Shown piece by piece: positions 45,365-56,527 of a stretch of 64,000 nucleotides of DNA. The stretch is from Megascapheus bottae (taxonomy: Eukaryota; Chordata; Mammalia; Rodentia; Geomyidae). Below the pieces are notes generated by a model that saw only the letters and a program-made list of their open reading frames with translations, was not told the origin of the DNA and searched no databases. The translations under genes and the position numbers were made by a program. Each line of letters begins with the position of its first letter. The stretch's first letter is position 1. The DNA lies in the NCBI GenBank assembly GCA_024803745.1, contig JANJXV010000013.1:6386001-6450000 (forward strand). The letters run 5' to 3'.

Positions 45365-45645
45365 ATTTGAGTCCTTGCTCCAATATCACTTTCAAATGTG
45401 ACTTTCCCTGAAGACTCTGTTTGCAGCTGAGTTATTATTCCCTGCCTACTTGCTTTTGTTTGTTTTTTCTTTATTACCTATCACCTTATGTATTTATTAG
45501 TTTGGCTTACTATTGGATCTACCACACAGACAGAGAGATTTATGAGATAATAATTTTCTGCAGTGCCCTTTGTTATCCCTTGAATCTAGAAGTATGTATG
45601 CCTGTCACATGAAGTATTCAATAAGTTTTTGTTAAATGAGCCAGT
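45365..45645 (+). mobile_element. L2 LINE 3' end
   Basis: Long match in L2 order: TCAAATGTGACTTTCCCTGA, TTATTACCTATCACCTTATG, TTGAATCTAGAAGTATGTAT, then ATTCAATAAGTTTTTGTTAA and ATGAG. Confidence 0.78.
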
Positions 45646-46805
45646 GGAGCCAAATTTACACCAGTTTTTATGTGAAGAAAAGATCAGACAATAACATAAA
45701 GTTCAAGTTCTCACAGTCAGAGATAAATCTTGAAGTCCAGGGATGGTTCAGTGGGAAAAGGACCAGAATGAGAACAGCCTAGGAAAAGCTAAGTGGAAGG
45801 GCTCAGATTGATTGCAGTGGGAAGTCTGAGTATTTTCTGCTTGCCTTTGTAGATTCATAGAAACGTGATGGATAGATGAATGAATTTCACTTGAAGGACT
45901 GAAGGCAGCATGGGAAGATAGCATTATGGGAGGAATATATTAGATGTGGAATGTTTAAATCTTCTTCAATAGAGGTCTGAAGGGAACCTGCTAGGAAACA
46001 ATAATATTCATCCACTTGGGAAAGGAAGTCTGAATTACAGAGTCCTGAAGGGAAAAGTATCTCAAGACTGGTTAAATTATTGGTAGGAATTATTGTTGCC
46101 TTCTGTGCAGTCAATAATTAGGGCAGCAGAATTATTGAAAGGACTATGAACAAACTAGAACTAATCTTGCAGTTTCTAGTGACTATTTATTAAATAAAGC
46201 AGGGATTAATAAAAAAAAAACAACTGCAGCTGTTTGAGAAGCTGGTAAGGCAGATGATGAGGTTCTGAAGAGTAGAATCCACATTTTCGATTCTACAGAT
46301 AAGTTCATTAAAGGTATTATTCCAGCTGACAGAACAGCCCTTGCACAGAGCTGCCAGATTTGATGCTGGGAAGGAAAGACGCCACTTTGGAAATAAATTA
46401 CACTTGTATTAACAGAACGATATAGTAATCTTTTCCACCATTGAAGCAAGGGAGAGAATGAACAGTGAATTTTAGTGTGATGTTGTATGATACTCAATTG
46501 AAGTCCCTACATCTTCACCTGCAGAGACATGAAACTCAAAATTCTTCAAAAAAAAGTTTAAGTTGTGCATGATTCAAAACACCATCTCTTTCGTGATCTG
46601 TTTTACTACCTGTTGTGATAAGGAAAAGTGATATGCATATGCATACTTATTCATATTCAAATATTTAGCATTGCACATACACCACATGGATTTTTAGGTT
46701 TTTTCTTCTTTATGGAGAAGAAAATTCCCCAAACTAATTGCATCCTGTTCCTGGATTCCCTTCCCATTGATTTGAAAGATGAAACTAAAAGAATAAGAGT
46801 ATTCT
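45646..46805. other. unique non-coding sequence
   Basis: About 1.2 kb without assignable repeat. A 104-codon minus frame (46,183-46,497) has no domain. The stretch is a reasonable place to test for conserved non-coding DNA. Confidence 0.4.
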
Positions 46806-46988
46806 AGGGCTGGGAATTTGGCCTACTGGTAGAGTGCTTGCCTAGCAAGATCGGGTTCGATTCCTCAGTACCACATACATAGAAAAAGCTGGAAGTGGTG
46901 TTGTGGCAGAAGTGGTTGAGCTCTAGCCTTGAGAAAGCCCAAGGACAGTGCTCAGGCACTGAGTTCAAGCCCCAGGACTGGCAACAAA
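46806..46988 (+). mobile_element. IDL-Geo SINE, left monomer shortened
   Basis: GGGCTGGGAATTTGGCCTAC opens the element. The linker that is GCATGCACGAAGACC elsewhere is reduced to GCAAGA before TCGGGTTCGATTCC. The right monomer is complete (CAGGACTGGCAA). No clear target-site duplication. Confidence 0.9.
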
Positions 46989-47027
46989 TGAGGGTGTTTT
47001 AATAAAGAAACAAAGAAGTCATTGGCT

Positions 47028-47322
47028 TTGTGTGGTGTGTGTGTGCTCACGTGTGTGTGAATGCTAGTACTGGGGCTTGGAACTCAAGCCCAGTGTCTCC
47101 CCTTGGCACTGTCTGTCAGCTTTTTCATTCAAGGCTAGCACATTACCAATTTAGTCATAGCTGTATTTTCTGCTCCTTGCTGGTTAATTGGAGATGGGAG
47201 CCTCAAAGGCTCTCCTAACTAGTTTGGCATGGCTTTGAATCACAGTCCTTGCATCTCAGCGTCTGCGAGCCAGTTGGAGGTGAGGAGTCTAGAATTACAG
47301 GCAGGAGCCACCAAAGCTTGTC
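47028..47322 (-). mobile_element. composite SINE with GT-rich tail
   Basis: A short GT-rich tract (47,028-47,061) leads into the reversed tail (ACTGGGGCTTGGAACTCAAG), middle (TGCTGGTTAATTGGAGATGG) and diverged head with an extra GAGCCAGTTGGAGGTGAGGA segment before GAATTACAGGCAGGAGCCAC. Confidence 0.8.
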
Positions 47323-47795
47323 ATGTTTTTGGCTTCTTTTTCCAGCTTATTTTAAAGCCCAGGCTCGAGCAATTTTACATTATATTATGACTATCCATTT
47401 TCCTGCAGGTAAGGTTTAAAAGCACACCTGTCACACTGGCACTTTGATTTGGAATCTCCAAACCCTTCTTCCAGTCTCCTTTGGTTCCTTCTTCGCATTA
47501 TTTGAGAGCATGCTTGCTTCTTCTACTGAGATGAAACTTGTTTATGAGGGAAAAATCTCTGTTACATCTCCAGTGTCTACCTAAGGAGAACCTAGTGCTT
47601 AATAAATGGTCGTTAAAAAGGAAAAACAAACTCTGAAAAAGCACAAGGAAAGGCTAGAATCCTTCTATCTTTTCATCCAAGATGGCAGAAGCTATGGCAA
47701 GGACCCTAGAAAACATACATGATGTACCAATTTCAGCATCTTTTGCTGAAGCATCTATTTACTGTCTGGAGGTTATGATGCTCCCCCAATTCCAT
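47323..47795. other. unique non-coding sequence
   Basis: No gene or repeat recognised. Confidence 0.35.
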
Positions 47796-47962
47796 CTGTT
47801 ACCTCATTTAATATCCATGATGGTCTTATAAAATAAGTACTTTTTTCCCTCAGAGGTGAAGAAATGAGGATCAGAGGTTTCATGTAGTCCTTTAAATTTC
47901 ACAGCTATTTGAATGGCACAGCTAGAACTATAGTATGTCTGATTTTAAAACTCATATGACTG
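47796..47962 (-). mobile_element. MIR SINE, reversed
   Basis: TACCTCATTTAATATCCATG, GTGAAGAAATGAGGATCAGA and AGCTAGAACTATAGTATGTC are ordered reversed MIR blocks. Confidence 0.78.
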
Positions 47963-48214
47963 GCACTGCTATGTAGGACATGTGACAGGCATCATGTGTT
48001 TGGCATGGTGCCAATCCCTGCAGAGACCACTGCAGAAGCTTGTTGACCACATACAGTTGGGCTTATACATTTACAAGGCATGAAACAGGGCCATGCTTAA
48101 TGTCTAAGAAGTGCCTCCAGAAAAGGAGGCTATAGGAAGCGACTTAGAGAGATTTAAACAAGGAATAACAGTGTAAAAGGGTATGTGACATAGAAATTAC
48201 CATTTGAAAAAATA

Positions 48215-48805
48215 TATATTTTAAATTATTTTTATTACTTTGCATCAATAGTACAAGCGGGTTTTGCATGATAATTTATAGATGCATACAGTGTACTTTG
48301 ATATGTTCACTCTATTGTATTTCTTTAAGCCCCTCTTTAAAAATGCCCCTATTTTCCCGTGCTGGAGCACTTCATTATACTATCTTCATACATATCTCTA
48401 GATGGTTAAAAGATTTATATGTAAATATTTATGTTCCATATGAATATATACATAAAACATACATTGATCCTCTTCTCCATTAGTCCTCTCCTTTCCTCTT
48501 ACTCTTCCTTCAGCTTCTTCCAGGCAGTGCTATTTTATGTTCATATACCATTATGATTGCTTCCATCATCACCGTTTTAAGCCTAAACATCACATCTAGC
48601 AAACATAGGTGATATGTGTCTTTGGGGGCTTAGCTTATTTCACTAAATATGATGGTCCCCTGTACTATCCATTTTCCTGCAAATTGCATATTTTTATTCT
48701 TCTTAATTGCCCAGTAATATCCTATGGTGTATATACACTACATTTTCTTTAAGCATTCATTGATTGTTGGGCACCTCGGCTGATTCCAGGGGTTGGCTAT
48801 GATTG
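48215..48805 (-). mobile_element. older L1 3' end with ORF2 remnant
   Basis: A long 3' UTR, then decayed reversed ORF2 C-terminus: GGGGCTTAGCTTATTTCACT, CCATTTTCCTGCAAATTGCA, ACACTACATTTTCTTTAAGC, GGGCACCTCGGCTGATTCCA. Confidence 0.75.
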
Positions 48806-48828
48806 TTTCAATGAGTTTTATGTGTATA

Positions 48829-49099
48829 GTTTAATAATGTTAAGTATACTCACACTGTTGTACCACGAATCTCCAGAACCTTTTCATTTTTGCAAACTGA
48901 AACTCTATAATCATTTAACAATTCTTATTTCCTCTCTCTTTGAGAGCCTGGTATGCATAATCTACATAGTGGATTACGTTAGATACTTTGTGGAAGTGGA
49001 ATAATATGGTGTTTGTTTTTGTGACTATTTATTTCACAGCAAAATGTCTACAAGGTTCATAGTGTGATGTTGATTAGATTTTCTTCTTTTTGCCTTTAT
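48829..49099 (-). mobile_element. ancient L1M-type 3' end
   Basis: CACACTGTTGTACCACGAAT, CTCCAGAACCTTTTCATTTT, GCAAACTGAAACTCTATAAT and TTTGTGACTATTTATTTCAC match the reversed 3' end of ancient L1M families. Confidence 0.7.
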
Positions 49100-49984
49100 A
49101 AAAATTATTATATAACAACAGATGCTGGAGGGGCTGTGGTCAGGAGGGATCACTATTCCACTGTTGGTGGGAGTGCAAACTCATTCAACCACTATGGAAA
49201 GCAGTATGGCAGTGCCTCAAAAGACTAAACATAGAGCTCCCTTATGACCCAGCAATTCCAATACTTGGCATTTATCCAATCGTCCAGAAACAAGGGCATA
49301 CTAAATCCACTAGCACAATGATGTTCATTGCAGCACTATTTACCATAGCAAAGATATGGAACCAACCCAGATGTCCCTCAGTTGATGAGTGGATCAACAA
49401 GATATGGTATTTATACACAATGGAATTCTATGCTGCTGTCAGAAAGAATGACATCACCCCATTTGTTAGGAAATGGAAAGACTTAGAAAAAATCATATTA
49501 AGTGAAGTAAGCCAGACTCAAAGGAACATAGGTCCAATAGTCTACCTCATTTGTCATAATCAGTAGAAACCTTGAGCTCTCCTAGCAGAGATTTACAATA
49601 GAACAAAATTTAGAGACAAAAGGCCATATAGTATGACACTAAATGTAAAGACCTCCAGGATAAGGAAACAAAAGCCATATAATGAGTGACTGTTGTCCTT
49701 AATGTACTATGTTATCTCTCATCTCTTTTGCTATCCCTTGGTTATCTCATATTGTTACAATTTTTCACCTTGTTATCTGATATATTTTGTATGTGCTTAA
49801 TTGGTTATTTGAAATTGGATAGGGAAGGGGGAAAATCAAGATAAGCAGGGGGGAGAGGGGGAGGGAAATGAGGACCATGTCATGAGAAAGGGTATCAATG
49901 TTTGTGAAGTAATGCACCTTCTATCTGGTGAATATAATGTAACCCTTCTATTAATCACAATAAAAATATTTAAAAAATTATTAT
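49100..49984 (+). mobile_element. young L1, 5'-truncated, with open ORF2 tail
   Basis: Element 49,112-49,972. From about 49,121 to 49,566 one frame is open (about 148 codons) to the family stop. It contains the ORF2 C-terminal Cys/His pattern (GCGQEGS...HCWWEC), YDPAIPILGIYP, and DEWINKIWYLYTMEFYAA. The 3' UTR and A-rich end follow. AAAAATTATTAT flanks it (49,100-49,111 and 49,973-49,984). It lacks ORF1 and most of ORF2, so cannot move by itself. Confidence 0.92.
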
Positions 49985-49985
49985 T

Positions 49986-50173
49986 AAGGTGATGGAGCTG
50001 GGATTGTGGCCTAGTGGTAGAGTGCTTGTCTAGCATGCATGAAACCTTTGGTTTGATTCCTCATTACCATATACACAGAAAAAGCCGGAAGTGGTGCTGT
50101 AGCTCAAATGGTAGAGGTCTAGCCTTGAGAAAGCCCTGAGTTCAAGCCCCAGTACTGGCAAAAAAGGTAATGT
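49986..50173 (+). mobile_element. IDL-Geo SINE, right monomer shortened
   Basis: Element 49,995-50,164. Left monomer complete; the right monomer lacks the GTCCAAGGACAGTGCTCAGG block. AAGGTGATG and AAGGTAATG (49,986-49,994 and 50,165-50,173) flank it. Confidence 0.9.
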
Positions 50174-50448
50174 ACAGAGGAGTTACAATTACATAGTAGT
50201 TAAAGAATATATTTCTATTTAGACAATATCACTTCTTCCCTTGTTCTCTCCCTGTTTTTCCTTCCCATCCCCATCCACAAGTTATATAGGTCATTTTCAA
50301 CATAGTGCCTAACTTTCTGTGCCTCCTTTTACTGTCCCAAAGACATATAAACAGGACAAAAAGGAAAGAAAACAAAACTTCAACCAATAAAAAGCTTCCT
50401 GTTTCCATTTCGTGGAGTTCATTTCAATAAATATTATTTTGTATGATC

Positions 50449-50663
50449 AGAGTCCATTTTTTTTTGCCAGTCCTGGGCTTGAGCTCAGGGCCTGAGCACT
50501 GTCCTTGGATTTTCTCAAGGCTAGAGCTCTACCACTTGAGCCTCAGCACCACTTCTGGCTTTTTTCTATGTATGTGGTACCGAGGAATCGAACCCGGGTC
50601 TTCATGCATGCTAGGCAACCACTTTAACCACTAGGCCAAACTCCCAGCCCAGAGTCCATTTTT
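50449..50663 (-). mobile_element. IDL-Geo SINE with 13-bp target-site duplication
   Basis: Element 50,462-50,650, both monomers complete in reverse (GCCAGTCCTGGGCTTGAGCT ... GGCCAAACTCCCAGCCC). AGAGTCCATTTTT occurs at 50,449-50,461 and 50,651-50,663. Confidence 0.94.
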
Positions 50664-50825
50664 GAGACTGAATGACATTTTATTGTCTCATTGTTTGTAT
50701 ATGCCTAATTGTCTAATTGATAGTTTGTTGAGACTTGATTTACTACCAATCCTTCCTTGTGAGTAATTCTGCTACAGACATGGCTGCACAAATATCTGTT
50801 TGACTGCAAATATCTAGCTGACTTT

Positions 50826-50937
50826 TTGCTGATTAACTTAGAGTATCAGATTTGTCAGATTGGGCTGGCTTCAGACTGGTACCCTCAGATCTCAGCTTCC
50901 TAATAGGATAACAGGTGTAAGCTACCAGCACCTGGTT
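50826..50937 (-). mobile_element. composite SINE, head half only
   Basis: ATTGGGCTGGCTTCAGACTG, ACCCTCAGATCTCAGCTTCC and GTAAGCTACCAGCACCTGGT are the reversed 7SL-like head; the tail half is missing. Confidence 0.75.
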
Positions 50938-51080
50938 TAATTTAATCTTATTTTCCATAATTGTAAATCTTACTATTCAGCTGTATGTTGTCTGTTTTTT
51001 ACATTTTCAACAACATACACATCAAGTGATATCTCATTGTAGTTGTGGTTTGTAATTTCCTGAGAATTAGTGATGGGGCT

Positions 51081-51736
51081 TAGTGGAATTTCACAGTGGT
51101 TTCAGGATGTAGGTTTACAGATGACAAATATGCTTCTTTCAGGGTTAGAGCTTGTATAATGAGTTTCTGGGAGAGCTGGGGCTCCTGCCTTTGGAATGTG
51201 TGTGTCTGTGGAGTTTCACTCTCAAAGCAGTACTCAGTCTGATCTTGGAGCATTTGGAAGGACTAAATTAGTTGGTGGTTAAACAGTTTGGATTGAGGAG
51301 TTGGGTTGGTGTGTAGGTCATGAGATTGCCAGTTGCTTGTTTCTTCATTCTTTGCCACACTCTCATGCTGTATTGATACCAGAATCAGGTGTCTGTCCTT
51401 CAGGTCACTACAATAACAAGCTAAGAAAGCAAAAGCATATAATAATTTTTAAGGCTTCAGGCTCATAGAAAGTGCTGATTGAGTGAGAGCTGAGCAATAC
51501 TGATTGTTAGGAACAGTGTGATAAGAGTATATGAAGTTCCCGTCAGGCCCATTCTTTTTCTTTTTTTATTTCTAGAAAAGTTTTAATTTTCAGGATGAGT
51601 AGAAGTAAATGTGGGTTTTATATCTCATGGTATAATAAACGATATGTATCTATGATCTGTAAAAATGTTTCAAAATGCCAAGAGGCTAGGTTTGTGGTAG
51701 TCTTGCTGGGAAAAGCCCAACAATTTGTTGTTGTTA
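51081..51736. other. unique non-coding sequence
   Basis: No gene or repeat recognised. Confidence 0.4.
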
Positions 51737-51917
51737 TTTTTTATTGTATTTTATTGTCAGGATAATGTGTAGAGGGGTTACTGTTAACATTTGTCAGGTA
51801 GTGGATACATTACTTCTCAAAACTTGATACCCCTTCCCATGTTTTTGTCCCCCTTTCCCTCTTGCCTCCCCCTCCCAGTCATCTTGTTTTCCCATTCCCT
51901 TCACTATTTCAAGTACT
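51737..51917 (-). mobile_element. L1 3' UTR fragment, variant subfamily
   Basis: TTTATTGTCAGGATAATGTG, GTCAGGTAGTGGATACATTA and CTTCCCATGTTTTTGTCCCC: same layout as the young family but with consistent differences shared by the 72-bp insertion at 37,679. Confidence 0.8.
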
Positions 51918-53039
51918 ATGTGAAGTTATTTCTTTTTTCTCTTTTTTCCCTACTTATGGTTAATCTGATGAGGTTACTGTATCTGAACTCATCATCTCTC
52001 TTAGGTCATAAGTTCTGTTCTCTTTCTTCAGATCCAACTTCAGCACCATGGACAGAAGGACCCAGCTAAGGCCTAAGTCTGCACTAGTCCCTCTCCTGGT
52101 TCTTCTCCTCCCCATGTTTCTCAGGAGGATCCAAGCTTCCTAGCATCTCTTACACTAGGCCTTCCTCTTTGAGGCTCCTGCCCCTGTCATCAGTTTTAGC
52201 CCCTGAAGCCCTCTACTAACCAGTAGCACTTGTCCTCTTTTCAATATTTCAGTAACTTGTGTATATCACATGCACTATTATTTTCCCTAAAGTGGTATTT
52301 AAATATTACTAAATAAAAACTTAGCAATATCCTTTTAGATGGTCACATTCTTACATATTGTCAAATAAGCACATGTGCCTATTTTAACTATTTGCTTATA
52401 GATAGCTGTCTGTGTATATTGTTTTATATCTGGAATCCCTAAAGTCAACTCCCGTGAAACTTATGCTCTCACAATCACCTTGGTTTCTCCTAGCCATCTC
52501 CTTTTCCTGAATCAGTTACTGAACCTATGAGCCCAAAATCTTTGAGAGCTTGGTGTTTTTAACTTGAAAGTTGCATTGTCATTTGTGTCACCTTAGATGG
52601 GAGTGTTAAGAAGAGGTCATTGGCAAATTACTCACTGTAAGATGAACAATTTACTCTTAATTAAAAAGTCTGATGAAACTCGGTTTGGGAAATGAGCTCA
52701 TTCAAATGGGAGATAATTTAAGCTCATCCATTCAGGACATTTTCTCTCTATTTTTCCTTCACCCAATACATAAAATTCTTTTTTCTGAGTTGTGATATAA
52801 ATTGGATTTGACAGGAGAAGAATTTTTTTTCATTTAAACCATAAAATTATCATGTTGTCTGAGTTAACATTGTGTTTTCCCTTCCGAAAGATAATGAGTA
52901 CCACTTTTCCCTGGAGTGATAGTCTGGAAGCAAAAGGGATTATTACAAAAATCACTCTGTGTTCAGGTTTCAGAGCAGAAAGGAAGAACCAAGTCCCTGG
53001 AATTAAGTTGAGAAGGCCAATGTCTTCTATATCAGAAGA
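51918..53039. other. unique non-coding, with one exon-like patch
   Basis: No assignable repeat. At 52,010-52,143 a polypyrimidine tract and CAG precede ACCATGG and a 31-codon frame with a hydrophobic stretch (see findings). I do not call a gene. Confidence 0.4.
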
Positions 53040-53205
53040 CCAAAGCTTGAAGTTGAACTCTGTATTCGACAGTTGGATGATGTTGGGAACATGTTTGTAA
53101 CTCAGTTTCCTCATCTGAAAAAGAATAAATTCTGGCCTATATCTTTGGCTGCTTTAGGATCCAATGACACAACGATTGTATGTCCAGTTTGAACATGGGA
53201 AACTG
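53040..53205 (+). mobile_element. MIR SINE, core and 3' part
   Basis: GATGATGTTGGGAACATGTT, AACTCAGTTTCCTCATCTGA and AGGATCCAATGACA follow MIR order; the central CAGTTTCCTCATCTG is exact. Confidence 0.65.
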
Positions 53206-53573
53206 TCAATATTAATGCTTCCTACAACTGAGGCAACTGTGAGCAAGACTTGCTTACCCAAGAATCTTCCAGACAGAAGGCTGATTTGCCAATGAAGTTA
53301 TCACCAGGAAGCACGTGAAAGTTAATGTTAAGTCCACTGGGGAGAAATAACCCCTTCCCTTTGGTTCTCCCTGACTCCATCCTAGTAATCCCTGGCCAGC
53401 ATCAGTAACCCAGTAACTGGCATGCTGGTGGCAGTGGGCAGTCCCCCAGGCCCTGAGGTCATTTCTTCATCCTCTGAGATCACCTCTGCAGCCTATCTCC
53501 TGCTCTCTCATATATAATCTCAATCCTCCAGCTGAACCTCTCTTGCTCCATACCTCTGCATCTTCTATGGCTG

Positions 53574-53579
<6 letters not shown>
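53206..53579. other. unique non-coding sequence
   Basis: No gene or repeat recognised. Confidence 0.35.

Positions 53580-53653
<74 letters not shown>
53580..53653. repeat. (TC)n microsatellite
   Basis: About 36 pure TC units. No SINE body adjoins it. Confidence 0.97.
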
Positions 53654-53655
<2 letters not shown>

Positions 53656-54238
53656 AGTCCTCTTTCCCTGATTTGTGTGGTACTTTCCTTTGGGCAACCC
53701 TTACAGTTAAGGTGAAGTGAGTGGACATGAAACAGAGAGTGAGTTATGGGAAATACAAGACTGGATATTAACTTTGTAGTCTGCATTACAAGTCTACTAT
53801 AATCTACTATTTTTCTCACCTTATTACTAATATTAGTTTGGGCTTGATACCTGCAGTTAGAAAGAGGTATTTGTTTTTCCTGCCCTGTTGCCCCAGAGGT
53901 TCATTACCTCCAGCTGTTTGAGGTTAAGCAAAGGAGAGTTGTAGGCACTCTGAAATGGAATATCAGTTGTCACACCCCATCAAGGTACCCTTATGTTCTG
54001 GATGCTTACATCAAAATGCTGTGTGGCTCATTATGTGAACAGGTCAATAATTATACAGCATAATGCAATAATGTTTTCCAAATCATTTTCCAGGAAGCAC
54101 TTGTTGTAAGTAATATAGTTACACAGCATATGTAATTGCTGCTTTGATACACCCCACTTTTGACAGTCCCAATGCACACAGCATCTCAAAGCTCCTAAGC
54201 AATGTCACGACAACAAAATGCCATTAATTTTACAAGTT
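53654..54238. other. unique non-coding sequence
   Basis: No gene or repeat recognised. Confidence 0.35.

Positions 54239-54275
<37 letters not shown>
54239..54275. repeat. (AC)n microsatellite
   Basis: About 18 AC units. Confidence 0.95.
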
Positions 54276-54277
<2 letters not shown>

Positions 54278-55941
54278 TTACATTCTTAGAAGATGCACTT
54301 GTTTTCCGGCTTGAACTATAGTCCTTTGCCTTTGGTTAGTTCTTCTGATTCCACGAGAAAAGAGTATCTTTAGATGATGATCTCTGTCTCCTTGAGGGGA
54401 ACCCAAAACATCCACCCTTCTCAGCTCTCACCCATTTTGTATAACCTGGGGCAGGGCAGATATGCACTGCTCTTATTTGCTTGCGGGGGAGGGCTTTCAG
54501 TCAAGACATGGGAAAGTTAACAATTAAGTGGACTTTATTACCAATGTGTTCATCTGTGTAGGTGCCAAGGTGAGCAGACAATGACACTTGCAAACTAGAT
54601 TCGACGAGGATATCTCATGTGGGGCAGAATATGCTCTGGTCCACACACAGTTCATTCCAATCCCTTTTAAGTGGGTAGAGAAATCTCCAAGTGGCCATTC
54701 AAATCCTGAATTTACTGACCAAACAAAACTTGCTGGGCCCAGGGACATTCTTTATCTTCAGTCCAATTGAAAGAAGACAAAAATGAAGTGCAGAAAGGGA
54801 AAATTTAGCTTTTGTATGCCTCAGTTTGTAGCTTGTGAAAATAGAGTAGATGGATGATTTCCCTCGCACACAACTCAGTCTCATAGTTGTAGAAAATGGT
54901 TATTTAAAGTAATTCTATACACTGGACACTGTTTTAGTCATATAAAGAGAATAAGGCATACTCCTTTCTGTTTTCTACTCCAGTATCACAGATGAATATT
55001 TTATAATAGATAATCAGCTGACAATTGAAATTTAGAAGTTGATTGTACAGTATTGATTAGGAAAGAAATTTAGAGGGCAAGTCATTTTTGTAGATGAATG
55101 GAAGGGCATTAAATTTAATTAGCAGAATTAAAATTAATTAAACCAATAAGTTAGCAAGAGACCAGGATGAAAGTCAGACAAAGTGAATCTAAGTCAAAAC
55201 TGAGAAGATAGTTTTATTTCAAGTATGTAAATAAAGATTTTAAGATCACAGTGTTTTATCAAGTAGAATTAAGATTTCCATAAGTCCTAAAATGAGATAC
55301 ATCATTCCTGCTTGTCGTGGTGTTGAGCTGTCCAGTTTATAACCATGGTATTATCATGTGATAAAGGAGATATGCCTGGAGATTTTATGGCTTTTGTTCC
55401 AGACCATTATGGTAAAGCAAGTCACACTATTGCTTTCTAGTGTATATGAAAGTTGTATGTATACTTTACTGTGGTTATTATGTTAGTGCTATTATTAGTA
55501 TGAAATAGCATGTCTATCCATATGATAAGTTAAATTACTTTATTGGTGAAAAATGCTAACTAATCTGATCTTCAGAAAATTTCAATCCTTTTGCTAACAG
55601 AGGGTCTTGTCTCAATGTTGCTAACTGCTCAGTTTGGTAGTTGGTATATGACAGTGGCGATTTCTTAAGATCAAATGGCAAGTATGTTTATTATATCTAT
55701 TAAATCAACTTTTCATTAAAGATTCATCTGAAACATACGATGGTATCTGAGAGCATTTTATCTGTAGGTAAACCCTTTTCCTAAATTGTAGTCAATTTCT
55801 CCAGACTCTGATGCAGCATTATTAATGAAGTTTATATAATCTCTTAATCTCTTCCTTGTCCTTTCAACACTATCCACAGCATCAAGAGTAGAGTCTATTT
55901 TGAAGAATCACTATTTGCTTAACTGTTCATCCATTAAAATG
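54276..55941. other. unique non-coding, AT-rich
   Basis: About 1.7 kb. Only a weak MIR-like piece at about 54,812-54,950 (ATGCCTCAGTTTGTAGCTTG). Short overlapping frames at 54,524-54,884 lack domain signal. Confidence 0.4.
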
Positions 55942-56264
55942 TTTGCAGACTGCCGGGCGCAGTTGCTCATACCTGTAATCCTAGCTACTCAGGAGAGTGA
56001 GATCTGAGGATCAAGGTTCAAAGCCAGCCCAGGCACAAAAGGACCTGAGACTCTTATCTTCAATTAACCTCTAGAAAACAAAAAGTGGGGTTTGGCTGAA
56101 AGGTAGGGTGGTAGCCTTGAGCTGCAGAACTCAGGGACAACACCCAGGCTGAGGTGTGAGATGGTAGCCTCAAGCTGAAGAGTTCAGGGACACCCCCCAG
56201 GCCAAGTTCAAAGCCCCATGACCCACAAAAAAACAGCAACAACAACAAAAAAAACCTTTGCAGA
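55942..56264 (+). mobile_element. composite SINE with a duplicated tail segment
   Basis: Element 55,950-56,256. Good head (GCCGGGCGCAGTTGCTCATA, CCTAGCTACTCAGGAGAGTG). The tail block GGTAGCCTTGAGCTGCAGAA ... CACCCAGGC (about 56,109-56,148) is repeated at 56,163-56,204 (TGGTAGCCTCAAGCTGAAGA). TTTGCAGA flanks the element (55,942-55,949 and 56,257-56,264). Confidence 0.88.
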
Positions 56265-56361
56265 AATTCAAATTCAGTCACATCTTCAGGTTATAGTTCT
56301 AACTGTAGCTCCTTTTCTATTTTAACCACATCTACTCCTGCAATTTCTTCTTCCTCTGCAG

Positions 56362-56362
<1 letters not shown>

Positions 56363-56393
<31 letters not shown>
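56363..56393. repeat. (TG)n microsatellite
   Basis: About 15 TG units. Confidence 0.95.
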
Positions 56394-56395
<2 letters not shown>

Positions 56396-56402
56396 TTTGA
56401 AG

Positions 56403-56527
56403 TCTTCTTCTTCTTCTTCTTCTTCTTCTTCTTCTTCTTCTTCTTCTTCTTCTTCTTCTTCTTCTTCTTCTTCTTTCCCTTCCCCTTCCCCCTCCTCCTC
56501 CTCCTCTTCCTCCTCCTCTTCCCCTTC
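56403..56527. repeat. (CTT)n followed by C/T-rich tract
   Basis: About 24 CTT units (to 56,475), then CCTTCCCC and CCTCCT units. On the minus strand this is an uninterrupted purine tract. It borders an L1 3' UTR piece at the point where that UTR carries its own pyrimidine-rich segment. Confidence 0.95.

Larger units (their letters stand above)
50171..51080 (-). mobile_element. older L1, interrupted by two SINEs
   Basis: Segments 50,171-50,460, 50,664-50,825 and 50,938-51,080 run from 3' UTR (GAGGAGTTACAATTACATAG) through reversed ORF2 C-terminus (GAGTAATTCTGCTACAGACA, ATATCTGTTTGACTGCAAAT, AAGTGATATCTCATTGTAGT, AATTAGTGATGGGGCTT). Confidence 0.7.
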
